A stretch of DNA of 60,524 nucleotides from JBBDSH01 sp040905045 (GCA_040905045.1 JBBDSH010000008.1:1-60524); one strand, 5' to 3'; positions 8,357-17,308 are shown, counted from the first letter of the stretch. Program-made: numbers and translations. The notes: generated from the sequence alone by a model not told the origin.

Positions 8357-8839
8357 GTGTCTCAAGGTTTCTTGCAGAGGAGAGATACTATTACTACACG
8401 AGCCGAATTCGAGAAAAGCCATTCCCTGGTATTGCCGGCCGAAGTGCAGTGGCGCGACATGGATGCTTTCCAGCACGTCAATAATATCAGCTACCTGATC
8501 TGGTTCGAGCGCGTTCGTATCGCCTTCATGGACCGATTCGGCGGCGACGAATACGATCAGTTCGGCGACAGGGTGCCGGTGCTGGCGTCGGTGGAATGCA
8601 AGTACCGTTTTCCGCTGACTTACCCGGATGACATTCTAATCGGCTGCGGGGTAAGGGATATCGGCGAGGATCGTTTCGTGCAGACCTACGGCGTCTACAG
8701 CCTCGGCCACGAGGTGGTGGCCGCGGAGGGTCACGGGCGTCTGGTCTATTTCGACATGGGCAAGGGCGCCAAGACACCCATTCCGCCGAAGTTCAAACAG
8801 CGCCTGCTGGAACTGGCCGGAGAAAACAGTGAGGTGTGA
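8357..8839 (+). CDS. Acyl-CoA thioesterase, hotdog fold (YbgC/4HBT-like)
   Basis: Hydrolyses acyl-CoA thioesters. The active-site signature QWRDMDAFQHVNN followed by YLIWFE is the 4-hydroxybenzoyl-CoA thioesterase pattern, with the catalytic Asp in DMDAFQHVN. The start is uncertain. The longest frame begins at GTG 8357, and a TTG lies at 8372. The best ribosome binding site, GAGGAGA at 8377-8383, sits 6 nt before an in-frame ATT at 8390, which would give the usual short N-terminus. The TGA stop is inside an AGGAG heptamer array. Substrate unknown; the divergent neighbour is an MFS pump. Confidence 0.82.
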   Translation: MSQGFLQRRDTITTRAEFEKSHSLVLPAEVQWRDMDAFQHVNNISYLIWFERVRIAFMDRFGGDEYDQFGDRVPVLASVECKYRFPLTYPDDILIGCGVRDIGEDRFVQTYGVYSLGHEVVAAEGHGRLVYFDMGKGAKTPIPPKFKQRLLELAGENSEV

Positions 8840-8993
8840 GGGGTAAGGTGCGAGGAGTATTGGTTCCGTCATGCCGGAAGGCGTTGTACAGCCTGTCCGG
8901 CATCCAGTCTTTGTTTGACATATCTGGATACCGGACGGTATAGCGGCGATATATCGTACTTGTCACTTATAACTTGTGATTTGTTACTTCCAC
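8829..8993. repeat. Composite repeat: heptamer arms around a CCGG palindrome core
   Basis: The left arm (8829-8857) has GTGAGG-type heptamers that include the thioesterase stop. A core follows at about 8868-8935, with GTCATGCCGGAA and GTCCGGCATCCAG inverted. The right arm (8957-8990) has heptamers related to ACTTGTC, ACTTATA, ACTTGTG, and contains the cytochrome b561 stop (8984-8986, complement). It lies between convergent genes. Confidence 0.7.
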
Positions 8994-9535
8994 AGCATGC
9001 GGGCGAGGGTGCCATCCCTGTCGATGAACTGGTGTTTGAGGGCTGCGCCGGCGTGGCCGGCGGCGAGGAAGGCGACGGCATAGGCCAGGTAAAAATGCAG
9101 TTCGATGGCCCAGTCCCTGACAGTTTCATTTTTACTGATCAGCGCCGGTACGGTAAACCAGTCGAACACCTGGACGGACTTGCCGTCCGAGGTGGAGATG
9201 ATGTAGCCGGTCACGGGGATCAGCAGCATCATGAGTATGAGCAGGTGATGCATGCCCCTGGCCGCCTTTCTTTCCCAGGGCTTCAGGTTGCCGGTGACCG
9301 CGGGGGGCGGTGTATACAACTGCCAGCCGATTTTTATGACGGCCAGCATGAGGACGATCATGCCCAGGGACTTATGCCAGTGCAGGGAAGAGTTGTACCA
9401 TTTGTGGTAGTAATCCAGATCGACCATGTACCAGCCCAGCCAGACCAGAAACAGGATCAGGCCGGCGATGATCCAGTGCAGGAGTTTTGTCAATAGTCCG
9501 AATCGTTCCAGGGAGTTTCTGAATAGCATGGTCAT
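8984..9535 (-). CDS. Cytochrome b561 family protein
   Basis: Integral membrane di-haem b-type cytochrome that passes electrons between quinone and periplasmic or cytoplasmic partners. Four transmembrane helices are evident, and histidines suited to haem ligation occur in LLHWIIAG (near residue 20), LHWHKSLG (about 52-54) , MHHLLIL and LHFYLAYAVAFLAAGHAGAALKHQF-like segments. The 183-residue length is normal for the CybB type. It stands alone between the thioesterase (convergent) and the decarboxylase (divergent). The stop codon lies in a heptamer array. The physiological partner cannot be inferred. Confidence 0.85.
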   Translation of the reverse strand: MTMLFRNSLERFGLLTKLLHWIIAGLILFLVWLGWYMVDLDYYHKWYNSSLHWHKSLGMIVLMLAVIKIGWQLYTPPPAVTGNLKPWERKAARGMHHLLILMMLLIPVTGYIISTSDGKSVQVFDWFTVPALISKNETVRDWAIELHFYLAYAVAFLAAGHAGAALKHQFIDRDGTLARMLWK

Positions 9536-9700
9536 AGTCCTGGAGTCTGAATTAGCCGGATAAACATCGGCAATCTCTGAACCGATGCGTTTCCCTGAAA
9601 ACTATAAAGCCTTAACCCGTATAAGTCACGATAGAATGGCGTGACAGTCGGGTTCGGACGGACCGGGCTCTGAACACCATGATTGCTCTGGGGCACTGTT

Positions 9701-11128
9701 ATGAACAATGAAGATTTTCGCCGTCACGGCCACACCGTCATCGATTGGCTGGCGGACTATTACGAGAAAGTGGAAAGCCTGCCGGTGCAGTCCCGGGCCG
9801 CGCCCGGCGATCTGCGGCGGTTGTTGCCGCCGCATCCGCCTGAAAACGGCGAGGACTTCGAGGGCATTCTGAAAGACATGGACAGGCTCATCCTGCCCGG
9901 CATTACCCACTGGCAGTCGCCGCGATTCTTCGCTTATTTTCCCGCCAATGTTTCCCCGCCGTCGGTGCTGGGGGAGCTTCTTTCGGCCGGCCTGGGTGTG
10001 CAGGGCATGCTCTGGGCCACCAGCCCGGCCTGCACGGAACTGGAAAGTCATATCATGGACTGGCTGGTGGAAGCTTTGGAACTGCCGCGTGTTTTCCGGT
10101 CCGATGCCGCGGGCGGCGGCGTCATCCAGGATTCCGCCTCCAGTGCCACCTTGTGCGCCCTGCTGGCCGCGCGCGAGCGCAAGACCTCGGGACTGGGCAA
10201 CCGCCGGGGCTGCGACGGGACGCTGGTGGCCTATGCCTCCAGCCAGGCACACTCCTCCATTGAAAAGGACTGCCGCATTGCCGGTATCGGCAGTGATAAT
10301 CTGCGTCTTATCGACGTCGATGAGCGCTTTGCATTGAATCCGGACAAGCTGGAACAACGGATCCGTGCTGACATTGATGCGGGATTGACGCCGTTCTTTG
10401 TCTGCGCCTGCGTCGGCACCACTTCGACCCTGGCGCTGGATCCGGTACCCGCTATTGCCGAATTGTGCGGGAGATACGGGTTATGGCTGCACGTGGATGC
10501 GGCCATGGCGGGGACGGCGGCGCTGTGTCCGGAACATCGGGGAATCCATGAAGGAATCGAAAGTGCGGACAGTTATACTTTCAATCCGCATAAATGGATG
10601 CTGACCAACTTCGATTGCAATGCTTTCTTCGTCGCCGACCGGCAGGCTCTGACCAATGCTCTGGGAATACTGCCGGAATACCTGAAAACAGCGGCAACGG
10701 ACGAGGTCATCGACTACCGTGACTGGCAGATCCCGCTGGGCCGGCGTTTCCGCGCCCTGAAGCTGTGGTTCGTGCTGCGCAGTTACGGCCTGGAGGGATT
10801 GCGCGCCATGGTGCGCCGGCATATTGAACTGGCAAACGAGTTTGCACAGTGGATTGAGGACGGCGACGATTTTGAAATGGTGACGCCGCGCTCGTTGAAT
10901 CTGATCTGTTTTCGTTATAAAAGCGATGATGCGTTCAATGAGCGTCTTCTGCAGGAGGTCAATCGGTCGGGGGAGATATATATTAGTCATACTCGTTTGA
11001 ACGGGCGTTACGTGCTGCGTCTTTGCGTCGGCCAGGCGAATACACAACGCCAACACCTGGAACAGGCGTGGCAATGTCTGCAAACTGCAGCACGAGATTT
11101 ACAGGAGACGGGCCGGGTTAAAGACTGA
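9701..11128 (+). CDS. PLP-dependent group II decarboxylase (aromatic-L-amino-acid type)
   Basis: Removes the carboxyl group of an amino acid, most likely aromatic (tryptophan, tyrosine or DOPA), giving an amine. The PLP lysine is in the NPHKWML motif, preceded by LHVDAAMAG, which is the Asp-Ala pair that holds PLP. The N-terminal domain (FRRHGHTVIDWLADYY, then SPRFFAYFPAN) matches the DOPA/tryptophan decarboxylase family rather than glutamate decarboxylase. Length of 475 is normal. ATG at 9701 is chosen over an upstream TTG, because family homology starts at NNEDFRRHG. There is no adjacent transporter, so a catabolic or signalling amine role is open. A CACAGAG repeat element follows. Confidence 0.85.
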   Translation: MNNEDFRRHGHTVIDWLADYYEKVESLPVQSRAAPGDLRRLLPPHPPENGEDFEGILKDMDRLILPGITHWQSPRFFAYFPANVSPPSVLGELLSAGLGVQGMLWATSPACTELESHIMDWLVEALELPRVFRSDAAGGGVIQDSASSATLCALLAARERKTSGLGNRRGCDGTLVAYASSQAHSSIEKDCRIAGIGSDNLRLIDVDERFALNPDKLEQRIRADIDAGLTPFFVCACVGTTSTLALDPVPAIAELCGRYGLWLHVDAAMAGTAALCPEHRGIHEGIESADSYTFNPHKWMLTNFDCNAFFVADRQALTNALGILPEYLKTAATDEVIDYRDWQIPLGRRFRALKLWFVLRSYGLEGLRAMVRRHIELANEFAQWIEDGDDFEMVTPRSLNLICFRYKSDDAFNERLLQEVNRSGEIYISHTRLNGRYVLRLCVGQANTQRQHLEQAWQCLQTAARDLQETGRVKD

Positions 11129-11132
11129 TTTT

Positions 11133-11335
11133 TTGCCACAGAGGATCACAGAGAACCACAGAGTTAACAAACGGCTAACGCCGTTTGCAGTAATAAGCTA
11201 CAAGTGTATCCTGAAACTTAAGACTACTATTCCGTCAGAAATTGCAGGAATAAATATTTTCATCCCTCTGTGGTTCTCTGTGTCCCCGGATCAAGTCCGG
11301 GGCAGGCTCTCTGTGGCTAAAAAAATCAATCTTCG
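11133..11335. repeat. CACAGAG inverted-repeat element, interrupted by a small hairpin repeat
   Basis: The left arm (11135-11163) carries GCCACAGAG, ATCACAGAG and ACCACAGAG. The right arm (about 11265-11317) is the complement, but is split by an insert at 11283-11306. The insert contains the stem CCCCGGA/TCCGGGG (11284-11290 and 11296-11302). A small hairpin AAACGGC/GCCGTTT lies at 11169-11186. The spacer of about 100 bp has no gene. A second CACAGAG-armed element is at 45587-45849. Confidence 0.75.
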
Positions 11336-11348
11336 AGAGGTATAGATT

Positions 11349-12140
11349 ATGGATATGGGTATTACCGGAAAAACGGCGCTGGTGGCGGCATCCAGTAAAG
11401 GCATCGGTTATGCGTCGGCGCGGCAACTGGCTGCGGAAGGTGCGCGCGTCATCATTTGCGCGCGTGATGCGGATGCGTTGAGTACGGCCGCCGAAACCAT
11501 ACGCCGGGAAAGCGGTGCTGAAGTGCTTGCGCTACAGGCGGACATGTCCAAAGCTGAAGACATCAATAAACTCTTCGAAGAAGCGAATGATCAATTCAGC
11601 GGCGTTGATATTCTGGTCAATAATGCCGGCGGGCCGCCGCCCGGCTATTTCATGGATATGACCGACGCGGACTGGCAGACGGCCCATGAACTGACCCTGA
11701 TGTCCGCCGTACGTCTCACCCGTCTGGTATTGCCCGGAATGCGGGAACGGCGTTTCGGCCGCATCATCAATATCACCTCGGTATCTGTGAAGCAGCCCAT
11801 TGATCATCTTTTGCTGTCCAACAGCGAACGGCTTGCCGTCGTTGGTTGGGCCAAGACTCTGTCCAACCAGGTGGCGACGGAAGGGATCACTATCAATAAT
11901 GTCTGCCCCGGCTGGACGCGGACGGCGCGGGTCGCCAGTCTGCTTGAGGCCCGTTCGCAGAGCGAGGGGATCAGCGTCGAGGAAGCGGAGAAAACCATTT
12001 CCGATACCATTCCCATGCGGCGCCTGGGAACGGCGGATGAACTGGCTTCGCTTGTGGTCTACCTGGCCTCCGGCCATGCCGCCTACATGACCGGCACCAC
12101 TATACAGGTGGATGGAGGACTCACCGCAGGCTATAGTTAG
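11349..12140 (+). CDS. SDR-family oxidoreductase with altered catalytic residues
   Basis: A Rossmann-fold NAD(P)-dependent oxidoreductase by homology. The cofactor motif is ASSKGIGY near the N-terminus, NNAG follows, and the C-terminal PMRRLGTADELA and QVDGGLTAGYS segments are typical of FabG-like proteins. The canonical Tyr-x-x-x-Lys is absent: the region reads SNSERLAVVGWAKTL, so Ser and Arg occupy those positions. The Ser of the SVSVK segment remains. Such changes occur in a divergent SDR subgroup, so the reaction is uncertain. ATG at 11349, with a second at 11355. Its last 139 bases are repeated at 17309-17447 next to the IclR gene, implying a duplicated ancestor. Confidence 0.8.
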   Translation: MDMGITGKTALVAASSKGIGYASARQLAAEGARVIICARDADALSTAAETIRRESGAEVLALQADMSKAEDINKLFEEANDQFSGVDILVNNAGGPPPGYFMDMTDADWQTAHELTLMSAVRLTRLVLPGMRERRFGRIINITSVSVKQPIDHLLLSNSERLAVVGWAKTLSNQVATEGITINNVCPGWTRTARVASLLEARSQSEGISVEEAEKTISDTIPMRRLGTADELASLVVYLASGHAAYMTGTTIQVDGGLTAGYS

Positions 12141-12283
12141 CCATCGGCCCTGGCGTTGCAAGGTACGGCAAGTAATCACGTGATTTCAATTCGGAAGTGC
12201 AACTCTATGAGTCGGAATAAAGGGCGAGTCGCGTCTCCCGGTTTCCGGTCCCATTCTTATGCCATTGCCATTGTTATGGTTCT

Positions 12284-13738
12284 TTACTTGCCCGACATGA
12301 TGCGTTTCATCCGTGTCCGGGCCGGAATTATCGCTGCCGGGGCGGAGATCTGATTAATCAATGCCAGAATTTTAATATCGACTACCGACGGATAACGTTG
12401 ATTGAATGCCGATAGTGTCATCGGTTGGGTCGTCTGCACAATCGAGATCCGATCTGCCTGTTTCTCCAGCGCAGTCCTGTCGGTCAGCCTGGCAAAGCTG
12501 TTAATTGCGGCGAGAAACGTGTTGTTGTAACTACCCAGTTTTTCCTCAGGTGTGAATGCCAATACCTGAAAAGTCATATTGTTATACAGGATAAATGCGG
12601 CGAGTCCACCGACCCTGCCATTCTGTGTATCAGCCGCGAAGTGGCCGACCACTGCACGCAGTCCGTTGATGCTGTGCTCGGCAACGCGGCCCGCCGACAG
12701 GCCTTGCTGAGCGAAGAACTGGTTGGCGGCTTCAGTGGGTGATCCCGCTGCCACAGTCATTTGTATCACCGCATCCTGTTGTGGACTGCCTGCCTGCACG
12801 ATGGAGGCAAGATTCTGTGTTTGCCATCCTTTCGGAAAGGTGATTTGAAATGCCATGTCAGGGTGCAGGAAGCGATTGTCCTCGAAATACCCCTGCCGTG
12901 GATTTACTCCATAGTCCATACCGTCAATCTGGTTCATATAGTCATCCAGCCCGATGCGCGAGTCTTTCAGCGGTTGGTCGAGATCAGCAAGCTGATCATT
13001 GATGCGTTTGATCCGTTGTTCCGGATTTGGATGACTTGATAACCAATGCGGCAGGCTGCTGGCGCCGGCGAGTTCACCGGCATGTTGTAATGACGCAAAT
13101 ACATTGACCATCTCACGCACATCGTAACCATGATTCAGTGCATACCTGAAACCAAGATCATCGGCCTGGCGCTCGGCATCGCGACCGTAACTGAGAAACA
13201 GCAGGGAAAGGCCGCCTGAAGCGAGATTGCTGAATTGTGCCAGTTGCGGGCTAAGGATGCTGCCTACGCCAAGCCCGATTTGTGCCACCTGGGCGCGGGA
13301 CATCATGCTGGCTGAGTGACGTGCGGTCACATGGCCAATCTCGTGGCCCAGCACGGTCACGAGCTCGGCCTCATTTCCCATCAGGCCCATCAGGCCACGG
13401 GTTATGAAGATATAACCGCCTGGAAATGCGAATGCATTCGGTGTCGGGTCATCAATTACCCTGAACGACCAGGGCAGATTCGGGCGTTCAGAGTCTGCCG
13501 CCAGTTGCAAGCCGAGCCTCTGCACATAGTTTTGTAATTCCAGGTTGTCTACCAGGCCTATCGTGTTGGCAACGTCTTTCGCACCGGCGGCACCCATCGC
13601 CACTTCCTGTTCTTCGCTGACAAGCATCAACTGGCGTTCACCGCTGACCGGATTAATGGAACAGCCATGTAATAGCATGATGCTCACAATACAGCCGGCG
13701 GTAAGCCGGCCCATCATATTAAGTAGACTTGTTCTCAC
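12284..13738 (-). CDS. M48-family zinc metalloprotease, predicted lipoprotein
   Basis: Outer-envelope protease of the BepA/LoiP type. The zinc motif HEIGHVTARH is present, followed by the downstream Glu in the DAERQADDLGF segment that completes the site. The start is placed at GTG 13738, preceded by GGAG at good spacing. Its N-terminus has a hydrophobic signal peptide ending in LLHGC, so the Cys is a probable lipid attachment site. The C-terminal part (about 300-485) is not a TPR region I can recognise. It has a PsbP-like character (FPKGWQTQN) found with some M48 proteins. It lies in the block between the two SDR copies. An upstream in-frame extension to 13960 is unlikely to be coding. Confidence 0.83.
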   Translation of the reverse strand: MRTSLLNMMGRLTAGCIVSIMLLHGCSINPVSGERQLMLVSEEQEVAMGAAGAKDVANTIGLVDNLELQNYVQRLGLQLAADSERPNLPWSFRVIDDPTPNAFAFPGGYIFITRGLMGLMGNEAELVTVLGHEIGHVTARHSASMMSRAQVAQIGLGVGSILSPQLAQFSNLASGGLSLLFLSYGRDAERQADDLGFRYALNHGYDVREMVNVFASLQHAGELAGASSLPHWLSSHPNPEQRIKRINDQLADLDQPLKDSRIGLDDYMNQIDGMDYGVNPRQGYFEDNRFLHPDMAFQITFPKGWQTQNLASIVQAGSPQQDAVIQMTVAAGSPTEAANQFFAQQGLSAGRVAEHSINGLRAVVGHFAADTQNGRVGGLAAFILYNNMTFQVLAFTPEEKLGSYNNTFLAAINSFARLTDRTALEKQADRISIVQTTQPMTLSAFNQRYPSVVDIKILALINQISAPAAIIPARTRMKRIMSGK

Positions 13739-14074
13739 GTTGGATCTCCTGCCGTTATACGGTGTTATGTTTGGTTCCTTGGGGTAACGATACACCGAAT
13801 AGTAATCCCTATTTGTGCGCCTTCGCACATTGGCTGCCCATAGGTGCCTGTTTTTTATATATGTGAATATTACCCGGTAGTACAACCAGGAATAACCATC
13901 TGCTTGAATCAACCGACCAGGGACCCTGGAGTCTTGTTTGCGATAAACAATACCGGGCATGGACCTGATTAATCACACTATATCTGCTCTGAATGCAGGC
14001 TGACAGACTGTTCCTGTTCAGCTATGTGCGTCAGCGTACAGATTTGACAGTGGCACCGGCGTGATCATGGCAAC
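13739..14074. other. Intergenic region between divergent genes
   Basis: About 336 bp, less GC-rich than the surroundings, separating the M48 protease gene and a secreted-protein gene. An open frame continues across part of it but lacks family similarity. I see no strong repeat or operator. It presumably holds both promoters. Confidence 0.5.
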
Positions 14075-14956
14075 ATGAGAAGCAAATGCATTTTTAAATT
14101 GGTTTTATCTGCCATTATTACCGCACTATTAGTTGGCACGGTGTATGCCGCAGACGACATCAACCAGGCACTGATCGATGATATGACTCGTCTGCTCGAT
14201 CAGGCTGAAAAGAATCGCAGTGTCAATTACAGATTTTTGATGGAAGCGCGCGAATTGCTGCGCAGTTATGAGTGGCCATGGCATGAATCACTGCTCGACG
14301 AGACCTTTCGCGATGGTGATTATACTCATAACCCGGCATGGGTAGTGGATGCTGGTCAATTCCAGGTAATACGCGGTGTCGGCCTGCGTTCCCAGGAAAC
14401 AATCCAGACTACACCGGAATCTGCTGTCGACGAGAATAGATCGCGTGACGCTGTCTCCCGGATACTGGATATCTTGCTGCAAGGAACTGATGAACAACCG
14501 GTCCAGCAGGAAACGACTGCTCGCTCAGAGGCGGCATCTATTCATATTAAAATGGCTATTTCAAACAGCTTTCTGATAGAGGTGGATGTGTCGTCTCTTG
14601 CAGGGAACGGCGACTCCGGTTTCAGCTTTGGGCCCTATCAGGGTGACCGTCGCGACACCGGTTACCTGTTGGTCTATCGTGGCGGCACCAAACCAGCCAT
14701 AGAATTACATCGATATACTTACGGCCGTAATGCCATCGTCGAGATACGCGAAAATGTGCCACTGTTCGACGACCGTTTGCATACACTCACCTGGCAGCGG
14801 CGTAACGACGGTGAGATGACCGTGTTACTGGACGGCAGCAAGTTGTTCACTACCAGCGACCGTGGACTGCGTGATCCGTTTAGCGGTTTCACCCTGATGA
14901 TTGAAGCCGGTCAGTTTGCCTTTAGCCGCGTGCGTATCCATGGTGAAAAAAGGTAA
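14075..14956 (+). CDS. Secreted protein with concanavalin-like C-terminal domain, function unknown
   Basis: 293 residues beginning with a clear signal peptide that ends VGTVYAADD. The N-terminal third (residues 30-110) is helical and acidic. The C-terminal part (about 165-293) has alternating beta-type sequence, with FGPYQGDRRDTGYLLVYRGG, WQRRNDGEMTVLLDG and FSRVRIHG elements. This pattern is reminiscent of LamG or DUF1080-type sugar-binding folds, but I cannot assign a family. It starts two further genes (15010, 15678) encoding exported proteins and may form an operon with them. It lies in the inserted-looking block. No enzymatic motif is visible. Confidence 0.6.
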   Translation: MRSKCIFKLVLSAIITALLVGTVYAADDINQALIDDMTRLLDQAEKNRSVNYRFLMEARELLRSYEWPWHESLLDETFRDGDYTHNPAWVVDAGQFQVIRGVGLRSQETIQTTPESAVDENRSRDAVSRILDILLQGTDEQPVQQETTARSEAASIHIKMAISNSFLIEVDVSSLAGNGDSGFSFGPYQGDRRDTGYLLVYRGGTKPAIELHRYTYGRNAIVEIRENVPLFDDRLHTLTWQRRNDGEMTVLLDGSKLFTTSDRGLRDPFSGFTLMIEAGQFAFSRVRIHGEKR

Positions 14957-15009
14957 TGTACACTGCTCGCGCACATCTGTTTTTATATAAACCGGAATGA
15001 GGTAAAATT

Positions 15010-15681
15010 ATGCACTTACCAGACAGGGTGAAAATTACCACCGTTTTTTTTGTACTGCCAATAGTTTTTACTTCCGTGACACTACAGGCACAGCATGCCA
15101 ACGACATGCGGGATCTTGTGCAAATGCCATTGGCCGTCGATAAAGCAGTCAAGGCAGGGCTATCGGCCAGAGATGTTGAAATTATCGCACGCTCGATGCG
15201 GGATGGGCATATGCCGCCACAGGATTTTAACCAGACTTTCCGCGACGTAAGTTATGTTGCTGCCGAACGTGGGCCTGAAGGCGTACAAGACATCGGAAAA
15301 TACACGTCCGATGCGGTCGGGGACGGGCTGCGCGGCCAGGAACTTGCCCGGTCCATCCACAGCAAGCTGCAGGTACTGGGCATTCCTGCCGGCGGGCGGC
15401 ATGGTCAGGGACCACCCCCGATGGCGCAGGATTATATCCCGGATCATGCGATCGATCGTATCCGGCAACGCCAGAATGCGTCGGGCGGCGGCACCGGACG
15501 CAGGGATGATTCTGCAGGACAGCGAAACGCTGAACGAGATCAGCGCAATGACACTCCCGCTCCGCATACTCGCAACCGTATGGAACAACAGAGTCCCGGT
15601 GGTCCTGACTATCGTGGTGCAGGTGGTGCAGGTGGTGCAGGCCCGGGTGGAGCAGGTGGGCGTCCGGGAGGCAGACCATGA
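15010..15681 (+). CDS. Exported hypothetical protein with Gly-rich C-terminus
   Basis: Signal peptide is likely in the first 27 residues (TTVFFVLPIVFTSVTLQAQ). The central part has no recognised domain. From about residue 135 the protein is low complexity: polar and Gln/Arg-rich, and the last 20 residues are GGAGGAGPGGAGGRPGGRP-like. The start of the next gene overlaps the stop by 4 bp, indicating translational coupling. Together with the neighbours at 14075 and 15678 it is probably one envelope-directed unit. Function unknown. Confidence 0.6.
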   Translation: MHLPDRVKITTVFFVLPIVFTSVTLQAQHANDMRDLVQMPLAVDKAVKAGLSARDVEIIARSMRDGHMPPQDFNQTFRDVSYVAAERGPEGVQDIGKYTSDAVGDGLRGQELARSIHSKLQVLGIPAGGRHGQGPPPMAQDYIPDHAIDRIRQRQNASGGGTGRRDDSAGQRNAERDQRNDTPAPHTRNRMEQQSPGGPDYRGAGGAGGAGPGGAGGRPGGRP

Positions 15682-15953
15682 AAACTCGCTATGTATGCAG
15701 CGTCATATGCTCGCTGATTTTACTGGCCGGTATCTCCGCCTGTAAAAACGAAGTGGCCACGGGTGAATTAACGCCGGAACAACTGGCTGACCTAGGTGCC
15801 CGGATTTATGCAAACCCGGAAAATCAGTCTGCAATCCTGTCCGATGCAGGTATGACTGAAGCCGACTTCAGGCTGCAGATTGAAAATATCTCTACCAGTA
15901 CAGATGCCTCGTCCCGCTACCGGAAGTCGTTCGAACAGCAATTGCAGAATTAA
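15678..15953 (+). CDS. Small predicted lipoprotein, function unknown
   Basis: 91 residues. Signal peptide with a lipobox ending LAGISAC, so the Cys at about residue 22 should be lipidated. The mature part is short and acidic, with TPEQLADLGARIYANPE and MTEADFRLQIENI segments that look helical. It overlaps the preceding gene by 4 bp (ATGA). No family recognised. Its proximity to two other exported proteins suggests a joint envelope role. Confidence 0.6.
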   Translation: MKTRYVCSVICSLILLAGISACKNEVATGELTPEQLADLGARIYANPENQSAILSDAGMTEADFRLQIENISTSTDASSRYRKSFEQQLQN

Positions 15954-16035
15954 GGAAGCTCTGAACAAATCCGTTGTTAGAAATTCCTGTCGTTGATTGC
16001 AGGTGACATTAGTCATTACTGCCCATTAAATTGAG

Positions 16036-17280
16036 TTATGACACAACTCGCTTTTTTGGGAATTTTTGCTCGACAATCCGGGCATTGTTATCCCCGATGA
16101 AAAACTGATGATTATTCCTGCCCTTGTCTTTGGCAAGATACATCGCGGTATCCGCACACCGAATCAGGGTTTCTGCATCGTGGCCATCAGCGGGGTAAAT
16201 ACTGATGCCTATACTCACAGTGATTTGTAACTTTGAACCGCCGATAATAAAGGGGGCTGCCAACGCCTGCAGCATCTTTCCGGCAATGAGTGCTGCGTCT
16301 TTTGCATGTTCTAACTCTGAAAGCAGCACCACGAATTCATCCCCCCCATGGCGGCTCACCGTGTCCGAACCACGTACGCATGCCGTCAAACGTTGCGCAA
16401 CTGACTGAAGGACATTGTCACCAGCCGGATGTCCCATGGAGTCGTTTATATCCTTGAAGCCATCTATATCCAGAAACAACAGGGCAAATTGCTTGTTGCG
16501 GCGACGGGCCAGAGCAATCATGTTCGCAATCCGGTCTCTGAACAGTATGCGGTTCGGCAGGTCAGTGAGAAAGTCATAATGGGACAGATGGGCCATTTTT
16601 TTCACAACATCGCGGACAACGCTTGCCTCGTGAAATACAATGACAGCCCCCGTGACTTGCCCTCCACGGTCGTGGATGGGAGCAGCTGAATCTTCAATGG
16701 CAGATTCAAACCCGTCACGCCGTATAAGAATACAGTTTGCTTTCAGACCGACAGTCTTGTTTTCACGAACAGCCTGTATCATCGGATTAGGCGCAGGTTT
16801 ACGTGTCGTGCCGTCAATAATACGGAATATTTCAGCAACGGTCCGGCCTGCGGCCTCCTCGCAGGGCCAGCCTGTCATCTCTTCCGCGACCAGGTTAAGA
16901 AATGACACATTGCCCGCAATGTCGGTACTGGGTACGGCATCCCCAATGGAATTAAGCGTAACCTGGGCGCGTTCTTTTTCCATGAAAATCTTTTCCTCTG
17001 CCGCTTTACGTTCAATCGCGCTGCGTAAAACCCTGGGAAACCAGTAAGCATCAAGGTATTCCTTCAGCAGATATTCCTGTGCGCCATACTGTATCGCTTG
17101 CAAGGCAATAGCCTCGTTTTTCCGGGTGGCCAATATCAGGATGGGGGTCTGTGGGGCCGACTTGAGCAGCGTTGAAAATGTCTTGAGACCTTTGCTGTCA
17201 GGCAGGACAAGATCGAGCAGGATTACGGTGATAGTCTTCTGTCCCAGCAGGTAATAGCGTCGGAGAGTTGCCTGACCCAC
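16036..17280 (-). CDS. Diguanylate cyclase with PAS domain and truncated receiver
   Basis: Makes cyclic di-GMP. The C-terminal GGDEF domain (about residues 245-400) has an intact active-site motif HGGDEF, and RGSD five residues before it forms an inhibitory site. A PAS domain lies at about 95-220 (GNVSFLNLVAEEMTGW). The N-terminus is only part of a response-regulator receiver domain: it opens at VILLDLVLPD, which contains the likely phospho-Asp, so about 45 residues including the acidic pair of a normal receiver are missing. Upstream DNA is the remnant SDR end. I infer that the gene was cut by a rearrangement near 17285-17309. Phosphorylation control is probably lost. Confidence 0.8.
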   Translation of the reverse strand: MGQATLRRYYLLGQKTITVILLDLVLPDSKGLKTFSTLLKSAPQTPILILATRKNEAIALQAIQYGAQEYLLKEYLDAYWFPRVLRSAIERKAAEEKIFMEKERAQVTLNSIGDAVPSTDIAGNVSFLNLVAEEMTGWPCEEAAGRTVAEIFRIIDGTTRKPAPNPMIQAVRENKTVGLKANCILIRRDGFESAIEDSAAPIHDRGGQVTGAVIVFHEASVVRDVVKKMAHLSHYDFLTDLPNRILFRDRIANMIALARRRNKQFALLFLDIDGFKDINDSMGHPAGDNVLQSVAQRLTACVRGSDTVSRHGGDEFVVLLSELEHAKDAALIAGKMLQALAAPFIIGGSKLQITVSIGISIYPADGHDAETLIRCADTAMYLAKDKGRNNHQFFIGDNNARIVEQKFPKKRVVS

Positions 17281-17308
17281 GCATGGGGCAGCCTGTCCAG
17301 TACATTAG

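Noticed and set aside
13739..13960. N-terminal extension of the M48 protease
   Set aside because: The added 74 residues lack family character, and the lipoprotein signal starts at GTG 13738.
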